From NCBI GenBank assembly GCA_020850415.1, contig JADZER010000017.1, positions 124,001 through 188,000 on the forward strand: 64,000 bases of DNA, read 5' to 3'. The notes under the pieces are model-generated. The model was not told where the DNA came from and searched no databases. It saw only the letters and a list, made by a program, of their open reading frames with translations. The DNA comes from Phycisphaerales bacterium (GTDB taxonomy: Bacteria; Planctomycetota; Phycisphaerae; Phycisphaerales; UBA1924). The position numbers were made by a program, and so were the translations under genes. Every line of letters starts with the position of its first letter. Within the stretch, counting starts at the first letter, position 1. Below are positions 22,797-31,558 of this stretch, piece by piece.

Positions 22797-25157
22797 TCAG
22801 CAGCCGGCGTTCCAGTGATTGAGGAAGCCGATCACATCCCGCGTGTCGGTGTAGCCGTCGAGGTCTAGGTCCGCCGCCGTATCGCCGATCTCCCACAGCC
22901 CCATGAACTCGACGAAGTCGGCCTCGTCGGCGTCGCCGTCGGCGTCGAAGTCTGCCGGGCAGTGCGGGCAGCCGTAGCGGGCGAAGCCGTCGGAGGGGAT
23001 GCCGTCCACGCTCGTTGGTCCCGCAAGGAACACCGACTCGCTGCCGCCGACTGTTCCCATCGCGACCGCGTTGGCCCCGTAGTCCAACTCCCCCGGCATG
23101 GGGTGCCAGACATCGCCGTCGCACACGGCCACATCCGGCTCACTCGATCTGGAGTTGTTGATGAAAGTTATCAGCCGACCGTCTCGTGCGACGCTGGTTG
23201 TCAGCCAGTACGGGTGGTATGGCATGTAGTCCAAGTCCTTATGCCACACGCCGCCGTCGAGTACCGCCAACTGCTCGACATCGAAGATCTCGCTGTCGTC
23301 GACATAGAAGTCGCCAAATACCGTGAGCAGCCGCCGGCCGCCGACCTCGATGACCTCCAGCCGAGCGCCGGAGCCGACATGATCGGACATGAAGTAGTAC
23401 AGGTTGTTTCCCGCCAACTCCCACCCGTCGTCGGCGTGCTTGATCACGGGTCCGATGAGACCAGCTCCGAAGTCGGCGCCCCCGGCGACGGCCGCGTAGA
23501 GCGTTTGTCCTCCTCCGTCGTTGTAGACCTCAAGGTCGTAGACGGCGCCTGGTGTGATCACAAGATACGGCTCCCATCGGCCACCCTCGAATCGGGCGAT
23601 CGAAGCCGGTACCGAGCCATCGATGACCAAATCCCCGCTCGCGTAGAGCCTCTCGCCCGACCCATCATCGAACATCATGAGACTCGTCGCCCATCCGGAG
23701 AGCTGCCCGATTTCGCCCACTGTTGACCAGGAGACGCCGTCCCACTGGAGCACGGGTGTCGGATCATACTGAGCGTTCACAAGCTCCCCAGCCAGGAGGA
23801 TGCGCGGGCCATCACCCAGGTCCGCGAGCCGCACCGTGTAGGTAAACCAGAGCGGATTGTCCCACCGCATGGGCGGCGGAGCGATCTTCTCCCATCGCAC
23901 GCCGTCCCACGCAGCGACGGGGCCCATCTCCTCCCACCCCCGGAGCAGATCGCCCGCGGCGTACAGCCGGTTGCCCAGCAGCGGGCCGCCCTCCTCGCCC
24001 ACGGCCAGCATCGAGCGGATGCCCCAGAGCCCGTCCGTCGGCTTCGCGTTTCCGACGGGCCTCCAACGCGCTCCATCGAACCGGGCTATACCGATCGCGG
24101 GCTGGTCATCGATGGCCGTGAACGCGCCGCACACATAGAGTCCGGCATCGCCGCCGATGTCGTACACACCGGCGTCGAGCACATCGTCGTTGAACTCACC
24201 GGGCAGCATCGTCCAGTCGTGCCCATCCCACGCACGAAGCCCGAACGGCGGCGCGTGGCCCTGCTCGGGGTGCTCAAACAGCAGGACATCCCGACCAAGA
24301 AGGTCGTGCCGCCCGAGCAGCGTCATCGTCCACGGCCAGGTGTCGTCGGAGGCCCTGGTCCAGTTGCCGCCGGAGAAGAACCACCCGCTGTACCCGTCAT
24401 ACGCGAACAACCCGGGCCCATTGCCCAGATCGAATACCACCGCTTCGTCGATGTACGGCGCGAGACCATCGCCGAGGGGATGCCAGGCCTGCCCATCCCA
24501 CTCCGCGGCATGAAGAAGCGGCTGGCCGGCGATCTCCTCGAACCGCCCGAACGCGTACAAGTGCGGGCCCGCGCCGAGGTCCGCCCAGAGCATCGCGCGA
24601 ATGTCCCGACCATCCTCGATCGTCCCGATGGTGTGCCAGCCGTTCTCGTCGCGCACGACGATGGGGTCTGGTCCGCCAGACGGCCCGTGCCCGACGACCG
24701 CCAATAGCTCGGCGCCGTCCGAGTCGCCGACCGCCAACAGGTCCGCGCCGTGCGGGGTTTCAACCGCCTCCCAAGTGCGCCCGTCCCACCGAGCCATGGT
24801 GCCGAGCTGCTTCCCGTCGAGCGTCAGTTGGCCGCGATAGGCGTAGACCGCACCCGTCGCCGGACTCCGCACGAAGCGTGTATGGGAAGGCCAGCTCGAT
24901 TCAAGGCCGTCCGGGGCTTGGGTCCAGGCGGCCCCATCCCACCGGGCCACGCCTCCCCCGTCTCGGCTGTAGGTCGCGCTCTCCATGTCGCCGACCGTGA
25001 ACAGCACGCGCTCGCCGTCGAGTTCCGCCGCGGCCATGGAGTGCGGCGGGTAGCGCACCACCGCGGGCCCGAACCGCTCATCCCACCCCTGCTCGCACTG
25101 TCCCCACGCCCCCGCCGCCAGGAGGGCGAACGCCGCCGCGGCTGTTCGGTTGGTCAT
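22797..25157 (-). CDS. Secreted beta-propeller-like protein with GC-type dockerin tail
   Basis: The 786-aa exported protein has AAGGAG upstream of ATG 25157 and a signal peptide ending GAWGQ. The body consists of about ten repeats of the form 'lY..G.......g....ia.wDG..W..vg', resembling Kelch/galactose-oxidase-like propeller blades seen in exported planctomycete proteins. The C-terminus carries two degenerate dockerin-like repeats (DFDADGDADEADFVEFMGLW; LDLDGYTDTRDVIGFLNHW) and ends AGC. The function is unknown; surface binding or structural roles are likely by analogy. The base composition seems less extreme than that of its neighbours. Confidence 0.8.
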   Translation of the reverse strand: MTNRTAAAAFALLAAGAWGQCEQGWDERFGPAVVRYPPHSMAAAELDGERVLFTVGDMESATYSRDGGGVARWDGAAWTQAPDGLESSWPSHTRFVRSPATGAVYAYRGQLTLDGKQLGTMARWDGRTWEAVETPHGADLLAVGDSDGAELLAVVGHGPSGGPDPIVVRDENGWHTIGTIEDGRDIRAMLWADLGAGPHLYAFGRFEEIAGQPLLHAAEWDGQAWHPLGDGLAPYIDEAVVFDLGNGPGLFAYDGYSGWFFSGGNWTRASDDTWPWTMTLLGRHDLLGRDVLLFEHPEQGHAPPFGLRAWDGHDWTMLPGEFNDDVLDAGVYDIGGDAGLYVCGAFTAIDDQPAIGIARFDGARWRPVGNAKPTDGLWGIRSMLAVGEEGGPLLGNRLYAAGDLLRGWEEMGPVAAWDGVRWEKIAPPPMRWDNPLWFTYTVRLADLGDGPRILLAGELVNAQYDPTPVLQWDGVSWSTVGEIGQLSGWATSLMMFDDGSGERLYASGDLVIDGSVPASIARFEGGRWEPYLVITPGAVYDLEVYNDGGGQTLYAAVAGGADFGAGLIGPVIKHADDGWELAGNNLYYFMSDHVGSGARLEVIEVGGRRLLTVFGDFYVDDSEIFDVEQLAVLDGGVWHKDLDYMPYHPYWLTTSVARDGRLITFINNSRSSEPDVAVCDGDVWHPMPGELDYGANAVAMGTVGGSESVFLAGPTSVDGIPSDGFARYGCPHCPADFDADGDADEADFVEFMGLWEIGDTAADLDLDGYTDTRDVIGFLNHWNAGC

Positions 25158-25247
25158 CGTCCACGCTCCTTGTCGCTCGCCCGCTCGGCCCGTCCCATAA
25201 TCCTCTCATCGGCTCGCCTCCCGCTCCGCCTCCACCGTCGGGCGCGG

Positions 25248-25253
25248 TAGAGT
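25248..25253 (+). promoter_or_regulatory. Leaderless-type -10 hexamer (TAGAGT) for the class IV aminotransferase
   Basis: TAGAGT, CGGCGC, ATG 25260: spacing of 6 nt, no Shine-Dalgarno. Confidence 0.45.
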
Positions 25254-25259
25254 CGGCGC

Positions 25260-26309
25260 ATGGCGACCGTCTTTCTCAACGGCAGGTTTCTCGACCAAGG
25301 GGAAGCCCGCGTCTCGGCGTTCGACGCGGGGCTGCAGCACGGGGTCGGGCTCTTCGAGACCATGCTCGGCGGCACGACCGCGCTCGACGAGACCTGGGTC
25401 TACCGGCTCGATGAGCACCTCGAACGCCTCGCGGGCAGCGCCAGCGAGCTGGGGCTGGCCGCGCAGCTGCGCGTGCAGGGGCTGTACGACGCGGTGATGG
25501 AGACGGTGGCGCGGGCGGGGCACGCGCGGACGCGGGTGAGGGTGACGGTGACGGGGGGGGATTTGAACTTGCTCAACGCGGCGCGGGGGGGACAGAGAGA
25601 CGAAGAGACGGAGAGACGAAGAGACGGAGTGGGGGATGGGGATAGAGACGAAGAGACGGAGAGACGGAGAGACGGGGTGGGTGGGGGGCCGACGGTGTTG
25701 GTTGTGGCGCAGCCGGCGACGGTGTACCCGGAGGGGATGTTTGAGCGCGGGGTGATGGTGGGTCTGGCGGATGCGCGGGCGAACCCGCTGAACCCGTTCG
25801 AGGGGCACAAGTGCCTGAACTACTGGTGGCGCTTGCGCGAGCTGCAGAGCGCCAGCGCGAAGGGGGCGGCGGAGGCGGTCGTCATGCAGGTGAGCAACCA
25901 CCTGGCGGGCGGGTGCGTGAGCAACCTCTTCCTGGTGAAGGATGGGGAGCTGCTGACGCCGATCGCGCGGGGGGAGGAGGGGGGCGCGGTCCCCGACGAC
26001 TCGGGCATTGATGGGCCCGGCGGCACGCGGGCGCGGACGAGGGGGGCGCTGCCGAGCCCCGTCCTGCCGGGGATCACGCGCGGCGCGGTGATCGACATGG
26101 CGGAGATGCGGTCGATCCCGGTGACGCGCCGGATGCTCTCGATCGACGACCTGCTCGCGGCCGACGAGGTGTTCCTCACCAACTCGAGCTGGGGCGTGCT
26201 GCCGGTGGCGGCGGTCGAGGCGCACCCGCTCGGCGCGGGCAGACCGGGGGAGATCACGCGGGCGCTGCGCGAGGCGTGGATGCTCGCGATCAGCGGCGGA
26301 GCGGAGTAG
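25260..26309 (+). CDS. Class IV PLP aminotransferase (IlvE / aminodeoxychorismate lyase family) with repeat insertion
   Basis: This PLP-dependent enzyme (349 aa) belongs to fold-type IV: branched-chain aminotransferase, D-amino-acid aminotransferase and PabC. The PLP lysine lies in FEGHKCLNYWWRL, and VMQVSNHLAGGCVSNLFLVKDG plus EVFLTNSSWGVLPV carry the family's cofactor-phosphate contacts. Members are usually about 280-300 aa. Two extra stretches are seen: RDEETERRRDGVG repeated twice (about residues 112-140), encoded by family A repeat arms, and GIDGPGGTRARTRGALPSP at about residue 245. Both lie in loops. Substrate choice among the three activities cannot be settled here. Confidence 0.8.
   Translation: MATVFLNGRFLDQGEARVSAFDAGLQHGVGLFETMLGGTTALDETWVYRLDEHLERLAGSASELGLAAQLRVQGLYDAVMETVARAGHARTRVRVTVTGGDLNLLNAARGGQRDEETERRRDGVGDGDRDEETERRRDGVGGGPTVLVVAQPATVYPEGMFERGVMVGLADARANPLNPFEGHKCLNYWWRLRELQSASAKGAAEAVVMQVSNHLAGGCVSNLFLVKDGELLTPIARGEEGGAVPDDSGIDGPGGTRARTRGALPSPVLPGITRGAVIDMAEMRSIPVTRRMLSIDDLLAADEVFLTNSSWGVLPVAAVEAHPLGAGRPGEITRALREAWMLAISGGAE
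25594..25680. repeat. Family A repeat arms in direct orientation inside the aminotransferase gene
   Basis: Two arms of about 37 bp, each built of GAGACGRA units and ending GGRGTGGG, lie head to tail with only a short spacer. In dnaE the arms are inverted. Both arms are read in the frame RDEETERRRDGVG, the same frame as the first arms of the dnaE copies. The core sequence is absent. Confidence 0.8.
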
Positions 26310-26316
26310 GAGGCCG

Positions 26317-26399
26317 GTGTGCCACGGCCGTGCCGGCCGTGCGGGAGACACCCTGGGCGACGGTCACGCTGCCGCACGGCCGAGACGGCCGTGGCACAC
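26317..26399. repeat. Palindromic element, family B (GGCCG subtype), intergenic
   Basis: 28-bp arms (26317-26344 and 26372-26399) match with two mismatches around a 27-nt spacer. It lies 7 nt after the aminotransferase stop. The outer arm sequence is near-identical to the copy at 21205-21275. Confidence 0.85.
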
Positions 26400-26438
26400 G
26401 AGCCGCATGGGCCGCATGGGCCACACCGGGCGCACGCG

Positions 26439-26972
26439 TCAGCGCGGGCCCTCGCGCTTCGGCAGCATGTCCACCAGCTCGGCGGTGAGGTCGATGCCCT
26501 CGACGCCCGGACCCTTCTCGACGACGCGCGAGAGGTCGTGCCGGCGCATCAGCTCGCGCAGCTCGGGCTCGACGCCGAGGAGGATGGTGTACAGCGGCTC
26601 GTCGCCGGCGAGCTGGCGGTGGGCGATCTCCTGGCTTTCGGCCCCGAGCGCCTCGATGGCGCTCGCGGCGTCGGCCCGGCCCTCGGCCTGGGCCTGGCCG
26701 CGGAGGGCGCGGAGCGAGTCGATGTCCGCGCCGTGGCGGGCCGAGCCGATGTAGCCGACCATGAGCGGGGTGCGGTCGAGCACCCCCACGGCCCCGGTGG
26801 GGTTGGTGTAGTCCACCATCAGCGTCGGGGCGGCCGTGGGGTTCAGGGCGGTCGGGCCGGCGTGGTGCTGGGCGCTGCACGCGCTGAGGGCGAGCAGGCC
26901 GGCGCCGGCGGCGGCGAGGGTCGTGCGGGTGCGGGTCCAGGTGCGGGTCCGAGTGCGGGTCTGGGACTTCAT
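26439..26972 (-). CDS. Lipoprotein of unknown function
   Basis: The 177-aa product starts at ATG 26972, with AGGAGGAA upstream; the track start 16 codons earlier is not supported. The positively charged n-region of the signal peptide is an (RT)n run, TRTRTRTWTRTRT, encoded by a degenerate GTGCGGGTC-type tandem repeat. The lipobox follows (AAGAGLLALSAC). The mature part begins with Pro/Ala-rich sequence, then LMVDYTNPTGAVGVLDRTPLMVGYIGSARHG and a long helical region. I do not recognise a family. An AT-rich stretch at about 27005-27030 probably holds the promoter. Confidence 0.65.
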   Translation of the reverse strand: MKSQTRTRTRTWTRTRTTLAAAGAGLLALSACSAQHHAGPTALNPTAAPTLMVDYTNPTGAVGVLDRTPLMVGYIGSARHGADIDSLRALRGQAQAEGRADAASAIEALGAESQEIAHRQLAGDEPLYTILLGVEPELRELMRRHDLSRVVEKGPGVEGIDLTAELVDMLPKREGPR

Positions 26973-27089
26973 GGCGTTCCTCCTCGTGTACGGGACAGAC
27001 AAACTAGCGTACACTAACATATTAGGGAGAGCAAGGGCCTCTTTGCGGGGAAGAGGGTCAAAGGCCGTAAATGGTTGTTTGGCCGCGGC

Positions 27090-27368
27090 TTACTGGCGGA
27101 CGATCACGCGGACATTCCGCCGGCCGGAGGATTCAAAACCGAACAACGACCGCACCCAGAGCCAGGCCCGCCGGGCGAGGACGAGGGCGAAGAAGACCGC
27201 CGCCGCGAGGAGGAGGGCGGGCACCACGAGGAGCAGGACGATCGCGGCGAAGGCGGCGACCATGACGGTGAGGGCGGCCCTGGTGATCCAGGAGGGCTGC
27301 CTGCCGATGACGGTGAACACCCGTCCGGTGCTCCCGGCCTGCTCTCGGATGGTGGTGAAATTCCACAT
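27090..27368 (-). CDS. Small membrane protein
   Basis: The 92-aa protein has an N-terminal soluble stretch (MWNFTTIREQAGSTGRVFTVIG), then one long or two closely spaced hydrophobic helices (AALTVMVAAFAAIVLLLVVPALLLAAAVFFALVLA), then an arginine-rich tail (RRAWLWVRSLFGFESSGRRNVRVIVRQ). Positive charges after the membrane segment predict a cytoplasmic C-terminus. No known domain was seen. It may be co-transcribed with the downstream lipoprotein gene on the minus strand. Confidence 0.6.
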   Translation of the reverse strand: MWNFTTIREQAGSTGRVFTVIGRQPSWITRAALTVMVAAFAAIVLLLVVPALLLAAAVFFALVLARRAWLWVRSLFGFESSGRRNVRVIVRQ

Positions 27369-27431
27369 GCCTCAGCCCATAGTACGGATTGGGGGGCGTG
27401 GTCGTTCAGTCGGGGGGGGGCGTCGGTCGGG

Positions 27432-28466
27432 CTACTCGGCCCGCTCGCCGGCGAAGTCGATGCCGCGGAGGCCGCGGCGGGTCCATTTGTAGTGGGTTTC
27501 GATGTCGTTGTCCCGGGGGGTCCCGCTGAGGGTGGGCACCTCGAAGATCGGGTTTGGCAGATAGTCCGTGATGCTGACGCGATCCGGGTCATCCGCGCCG
27601 TTCGGATGGAAGCTTGAGTTGGCCTCTCCGGTCGTTCTGGGCGACGCCGACCCGTCCGCCATCAGCACGGGGACGCGGGCCTGCGGCAGCATGTAGAACA
27701 CAGGTTTGGGACCGAAGAAGAACGACGCCCGCTCGGCCATCTGCACTTTGTGGCCGGGGAAAGAGATTTCACTGACGCGGCGCGAACCGTTCACCATCAC
27801 ATTTGGCACCGTGGTGATGCTGTGCTGTCCGGCGTATTGGGCGAGGGTATTTTGGGAGTTCGCTCGCTCGTCCGGGGCGAAGAACGCCGGCATGTACTCG
27901 TACGAACTCCCGAAGCCGCAGAACACCCGGGCCCACGCGGTGCCCCCCTGGTCGTCTAGGTCCGGCGGGTTGTCGGGGTCGGCCTGCCACTCCAGCCGCA
28001 CCTCGTCGCCGGGTGAGACCACCCACTCCATCGGCAGCGACTCGCCGAGATAGTCGGCGAGCACGAGTGTGGAGATCCAGTACGGGCCGTAGCGGTCGGA
28101 GTAACTATCGACGGACTCGTCGTACAAGCGTCGGAGGATGTCGGTCGCCTGGTACGCCGTCGCGGCCATTGCGTTGTAAGGGTCGCGGAGATCCTGGTAC
28201 TGGCTCGAGGTGTCCCCGGCCTGCCAACTGAAGGCCCAGATGAAGTCCTCGTAGTCCGCGGCGTAGTTCGCCCCGACCTCGCCGATCCGCTTGAGGTTGG
28301 CCAGTGAGCCGGCGAGCCCGGCGCTCTTGCGACTCTGGCCCGCCCCCACCATCAGCATCGAGAGCCCCACGGCCGCGATGCCGACAACCACGAACACCTC
28401 GCGCAGCACGAACGCCCCGCGTCTTCCACCAGCTTGCCTGGTTTGCCCAATCTCTCTTGTGATCAT
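27432..28466 (-). CDS. Prepilin-like exported protein, paralogue 1
   Basis: The 344-aa product starts at ATG 28466 (MITREIGQTRQAGG). One N-terminal membrane helix (VFVVVGIAAVGLSMLMVGAG) is followed by QSRKSAGLAGSLANLKRIGEVGANYAADY, which has the layout of the planctomycete DUF1559/type II pseudopilins, though the canonical GFTLIE cleavage site is missing. Toward the end are ARVPVLMADGSASPRTTGEAN, which resembles the H-X9-DG motif of this group, and the terminal ETHYKWTRRGLRGIDFAGERAE. The protein is about 50% identical to its neighbour at 28623. The role is unknown; a pseudopilus or surface assembly role is family-based inference. Confidence 0.7.
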   Translation of the reverse strand: MITREIGQTRQAGGRRGAFVLREVFVVVGIAAVGLSMLMVGAGQSRKSAGLAGSLANLKRIGEVGANYAADYEDFIWAFSWQAGDTSSQYQDLRDPYNAMAATAYQATDILRRLYDESVDSYSDRYGPYWISTLVLADYLGESLPMEWVVSPGDEVRLEWQADPDNPPDLDDQGGTAWARVFCGFGSSYEYMPAFFAPDERANSQNTLAQYAGQHSITTVPNVMVNGSRRVSEISFPGHKVQMAERASFFFGPKPVFYMLPQARVPVLMADGSASPRTTGEANSSFHPNGADDPDRVSITDYLPNPIFEVPTLSGTPRDNDIETHYKWTRRGLRGIDFAGERAE

Positions 28467-28622
28467 CCCGGCCCCCGTTTTGCGATTGCCTCCTGAAGTG
28501 CCGGAGAACATACCGGGCCTGATCCGGTGGTGCAAGGGGTTTGTGTTGTGAACGGTGCGGGCGTGGCAGCCCCGGGCAAGTGCTCGCCAGGGCCGCCAAC
28601 CGCGAGCTTGCACCCGCGTCCG

Positions 28623-29675
28623 CTACTCGGCGCGCTCGCCGGCGAAGTCGATGCCGCGGAGGCCGCGGCGGGTCCATTTGTAGTGGGTCTCGAGGTTGGA
28701 GTCCTCGCTGGCGCCGCTGAGGGTGGGAGGGTCGTAGAGGGGGTGGGGTCGATAGTTGGCCAGGGTGCTGCCGGGGCTGTCGGGGTTGTTGGGCTTGAAG
28801 GAGTGGTTGGCATCGGCGCTGGTCCGAGGCGCTGCCGACCCATCGGCCATCAGCACCGGCACGCGGGCCTCTCGGTGGAGGAAGTACACCGGGCGGGGAC
28901 CGAAGAAGGACGCGCGCTCGGCCATGTGGACCTTCCGCGAGGGTGAGGCGATCTCGGCGACGCGCCGGCCGCCGAAAAGGACACCGCTGGGTACATTGTA
29001 CAGGTCGTGGTGCCCGGTGCTTTGGGAGATGGCCGCCTGATCTCCGAGCTTCTCCTCAGGCGCGAAGTACGCCGGCATGAGCATGTACGAACTGCCGAAG
29101 GAGCTGAACAGCCAGCTCCACGCGTCGCCGCCCTGCTCGTTGAGGTCGGGCGGGTTGGAGGGGTCGGCCTGCCAGCCGAGGCGGACCGCGTCGCCGGGCG
29201 AGACGGCCCACTCGGCCGGGAGCGGATCGTCGAGATAGTCGGCGAGTACGAGCGTCGAAAGCCACGGCGCGGCGAGCCGGTCGCGCAGCGCGGGGATCGA
29301 CTCGTCGAACCGGCGCCGGGCGATGTCGGTGGCCTGGAAGGCGATCGCATCGCTGTTGCTCGCGGGGTTCCGCAGGTCCTCGTACTGGCTCGGGCAGTTG
29401 CCGACCGACCATGTGAACGACCAGAGATGGTCGTCGAAGTCCGCGGCGTACGCCCCCGTCGTCTCGCCGATCTTGCGCAGATTCGCCAGAGACCCGGCGA
29501 GGCCCGCGGCCTTTCGGCCCTGGCCCATGCCCACGGCGCCGACGCAGCAGACCAGTGCGCCCGCCAGCGTGAGTGCCGCGGCTTCGCGGGCGACGAACGC
29601 CCTGGCTTGTCCGCGCGCCGCTGCCCGCCGGGCCCGCGCCTCGCCCCGACCAACCCAGGTTGAATCCCGTGTCAT
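28623..29675 (-). CDS. Prepilin-like exported protein, paralogue 2
   Basis: The 350-aa product starts at ATG 29675 behind GGAGGAA. An arginine-rich N-terminus leads into one membrane helix (LTLAGALVCCVGAVGMGQG), then GRKAAGLAGSLANLRKIGETTGAYAADF, colinear with paralogue 1. The pseudopilin cleavage motif is missing here too. The body matches its neighbour throughout (LSTLVLADYL, EWAVSPGDAVRLGWQADPSNPPDL, ARVPVLMADGSAAPRTSADAN) and the last 20 residues are identical. The tandem pair arose by duplication and the 3' ends have stayed almost identical in DNA. Confidence 0.7.
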   Translation of the reverse strand: MTRDSTWVGRGEARARRAAARGQARAFVAREAAALTLAGALVCCVGAVGMGQGRKAAGLAGSLANLRKIGETTGAYAADFDDHLWSFTWSVGNCPSQYEDLRNPASNSDAIAFQATDIARRRFDESIPALRDRLAAPWLSTLVLADYLDDPLPAEWAVSPGDAVRLGWQADPSNPPDLNEQGGDAWSWLFSSFGSSYMLMPAYFAPEEKLGDQAAISQSTGHHDLYNVPSGVLFGGRRVAEIASPSRKVHMAERASFFGPRPVYFLHREARVPVLMADGSAAPRTSADANHSFKPNNPDSPGSTLANYRPHPLYDPPTLSGASEDSNLETHYKWTRRGLRGIDFAGERAE

Positions 29676-29818
29676 GTGTTTCCTCCGCGACTTCTCCTTT
29701 TTCAGCTTGCCCTTGGCCTGGGTTGCAACCTCGGGTATAAGGAGCCTGAAAGAGCAGATGTCGCAGCCCGGGCCCGGTTCGGGGCCCCCAGGATCAAGGG
29801 GTCGGAAAGGGGATCGTC

Positions 29819-31522
29819 ATGCTCGGACACCGCAACGCTCGCCCGGCGTCTTGTTTGCTGTCTCTCTGCGCTCTCGCGGGTCTGGCCGCCGCGGCCGGCG
29901 CGCAGGGCATCACCGCGATCGCGCTCACCGGCCAGCAGGCACCGGGGGTCGAGGCTGGGGTGGGGTTCGCCAGGCTCTCGCCGCCGGCGCTTGCGGCCGA
30001 CGGGTCGGTGGTGTTCTTCGCGACGCTCGCGGGCGACGGGCTCTCGGCGGAGTTGGACGAGGGGCTGTTCTCGTTTGACGCGGGGGTGGGGTCGCTGATC
30101 GTGCGTGAGTCGGACGCGGCGCCGTGGTACGCGCCGGACACGCGGTTCGTCGGGCTCTCGGACTTTGCGATCGACGCGGGCGGCTCGGTGGTGCTCGCGG
30201 CGTCGGTCGACGACCCGGCGGTGGTCGACGCGGCGCAGAAGGCCCGGGCGCTGGGCGTCTTCACGCAGGTTGCGCCCGGGGTGTTCGCGGCGTTGGCGCG
30301 CATCGACGAGCAGGCGACGGGGATGCCGGAGGGTGACCTCTACGAGACGCTCGACTCGGCGGCGGTCGCGCCGGACGGGAGCTCGCTGTTCGTCGGCGGG
30401 CGTCCTGGCGACGGGTTCGACTCCCAGCCCAAGGGCCTGTGGAGCGACCGCACGGGGGCGACGACGCTGCTGCTCGCGCCCGGCGACGCGGCCCCGGGAA
30501 CCGGCGGGCTGTTCGCGCACTTCGAGACGCCCACGCCGGTGGGCGACGGGTTTGTGATCCGCGGGTCGTTCAAGCCCGAGGGCTCGCAGGACCGGGGCGC
30601 GCAGGGGCTGTGGCGCGAGACCGGCGGCGGGCTCGCGGCGCTGGCGCTCGAGGGCCACCCGGCGCCGGGCACGACGGCGGGGTTCGCAGGGTTCGCACCG
30701 CGGGTCGGCGCGGGCGAGGCCGCGGCCGCGTTCCGGGCGGAGCTCGACAGCGCCGATGCGGCGGTGGACTCCGGGCTGTGGACCGACCGCGCCGGCGGGC
30801 TGGGGCTGCTGGTGCGCGAGGGGGACTCGGCGCCGGGGGCGGCCGACGCGACGATCGGCGAGATCTCTCGCTCGCTCTCGATGAACGGAGCGGGGGACAT
30901 CGCCTTCCGGTGCGCGCTCGCCGGCACGACGACCGACGCCAACACCGCGGTGTATCTCGCCCAGGCGGGCGGGTGGTTCCTGCTGATCGCTCGGGAGGGC
31001 GACTCGATCGACGACGAGCCGGGCGATGTGCGCATCGCGGGGCTGGGCGACCCGCTGGTGAACGACGCGGGCGAGATGATCATCCCGGCGCACCTGGCCG
31101 GGGCGCAGGTGACGGCGACGACCAACGACGCGCTGCTCGGCGTGGACGGGGACGGGCGGGTGTACACGATCGTCCGCGAGGGGGACGAGATCGACCCCGA
31201 CGGCAGCGGGGCGCGGGTGGTCAAGAGCATCGTGGCCGACACCTCGGCCCACGAGCGTGGGCGCGACGCGCTGGACAACAACGGGCGGGCGGGCTTCGCG
31301 CTGTCCTTCACCGACGGTTCGTCCGGGGTCTTCACTTCGGCGATCGGCTACGCGAGCCCGGCCGACCTGACCGGCGACGGCGTGGTGAATACCCAGGACT
31401 TCGTCGCGTACCTGAACCTGTGGGCCAACAGCCTGCCGGGGGCGGACTTCAACCGCGACGGCGGGATCGACACACAGGACTTCATCGCGTTCCTCGCGGC
31501 GTGGTCGCGGGACCGGACCTGA
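29819..31522 (+). CDS. Secreted repeat protein with dockerin-like tail lacking the final Cys
   Basis: The 567-aa exported protein has a signal peptide ending AAAAGAQ. The body is a series of seven or so repeats built around '..LW.d..G.....l..EGD.APG', an architecture known from exported 'choice-of-anchor' proteins of Phycisphaerae and probably a beta-propeller. Two dockerin-like repeats follow (DLTGDGVVNTQDFVAYLNLW; DFNRDGGIDTQDFIAFLAAW). Unlike the six other such proteins here it ends WSRDRT, without the usual Gly-Cys. If the Cys is used for anchoring, this one would be released. Confidence 0.8.
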   Translation: MLGHRNARPASCLLSLCALAGLAAAAGAQGITAIALTGQQAPGVEAGVGFARLSPPALAADGSVVFFATLAGDGLSAELDEGLFSFDAGVGSLIVRESDAAPWYAPDTRFVGLSDFAIDAGGSVVLAASVDDPAVVDAAQKARALGVFTQVAPGVFAALARIDEQATGMPEGDLYETLDSAAVAPDGSSLFVGGRPGDGFDSQPKGLWSDRTGATTLLLAPGDAAPGTGGLFAHFETPTPVGDGFVIRGSFKPEGSQDRGAQGLWRETGGGLAALALEGHPAPGTTAGFAGFAPRVGAGEAAAAFRAELDSADAAVDSGLWTDRAGGLGLLVREGDSAPGAADATIGEISRSLSMNGAGDIAFRCALAGTTTDANTAVYLAQAGGWFLLIAREGDSIDDEPGDVRIAGLGDPLVNDAGEMIIPAHLAGAQVTATTNDALLGVDGDGRVYTIVREGDEIDPDGSGARVVKSIVADTSAHERGRDALDNNGRAGFALSFTDGSSGVFTSAIGYASPADLTGDGVVNTQDFVAYLNLWANSLPGADFNRDGGIDTQDFIAFLAAWSRDRT

Positions 31523-31558
31523 CCGGGATCGGGCGGGGCCTGAACGGGATCCGCGGGG

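Noticed and set aside
22797-25157. The less extreme base composition of this secreted protein gene as horizontal transfer.
   Set aside because: It carries the same dockerin tail as native proteins and shows no mobile flanks; only a weak impression of composition supports transfer.
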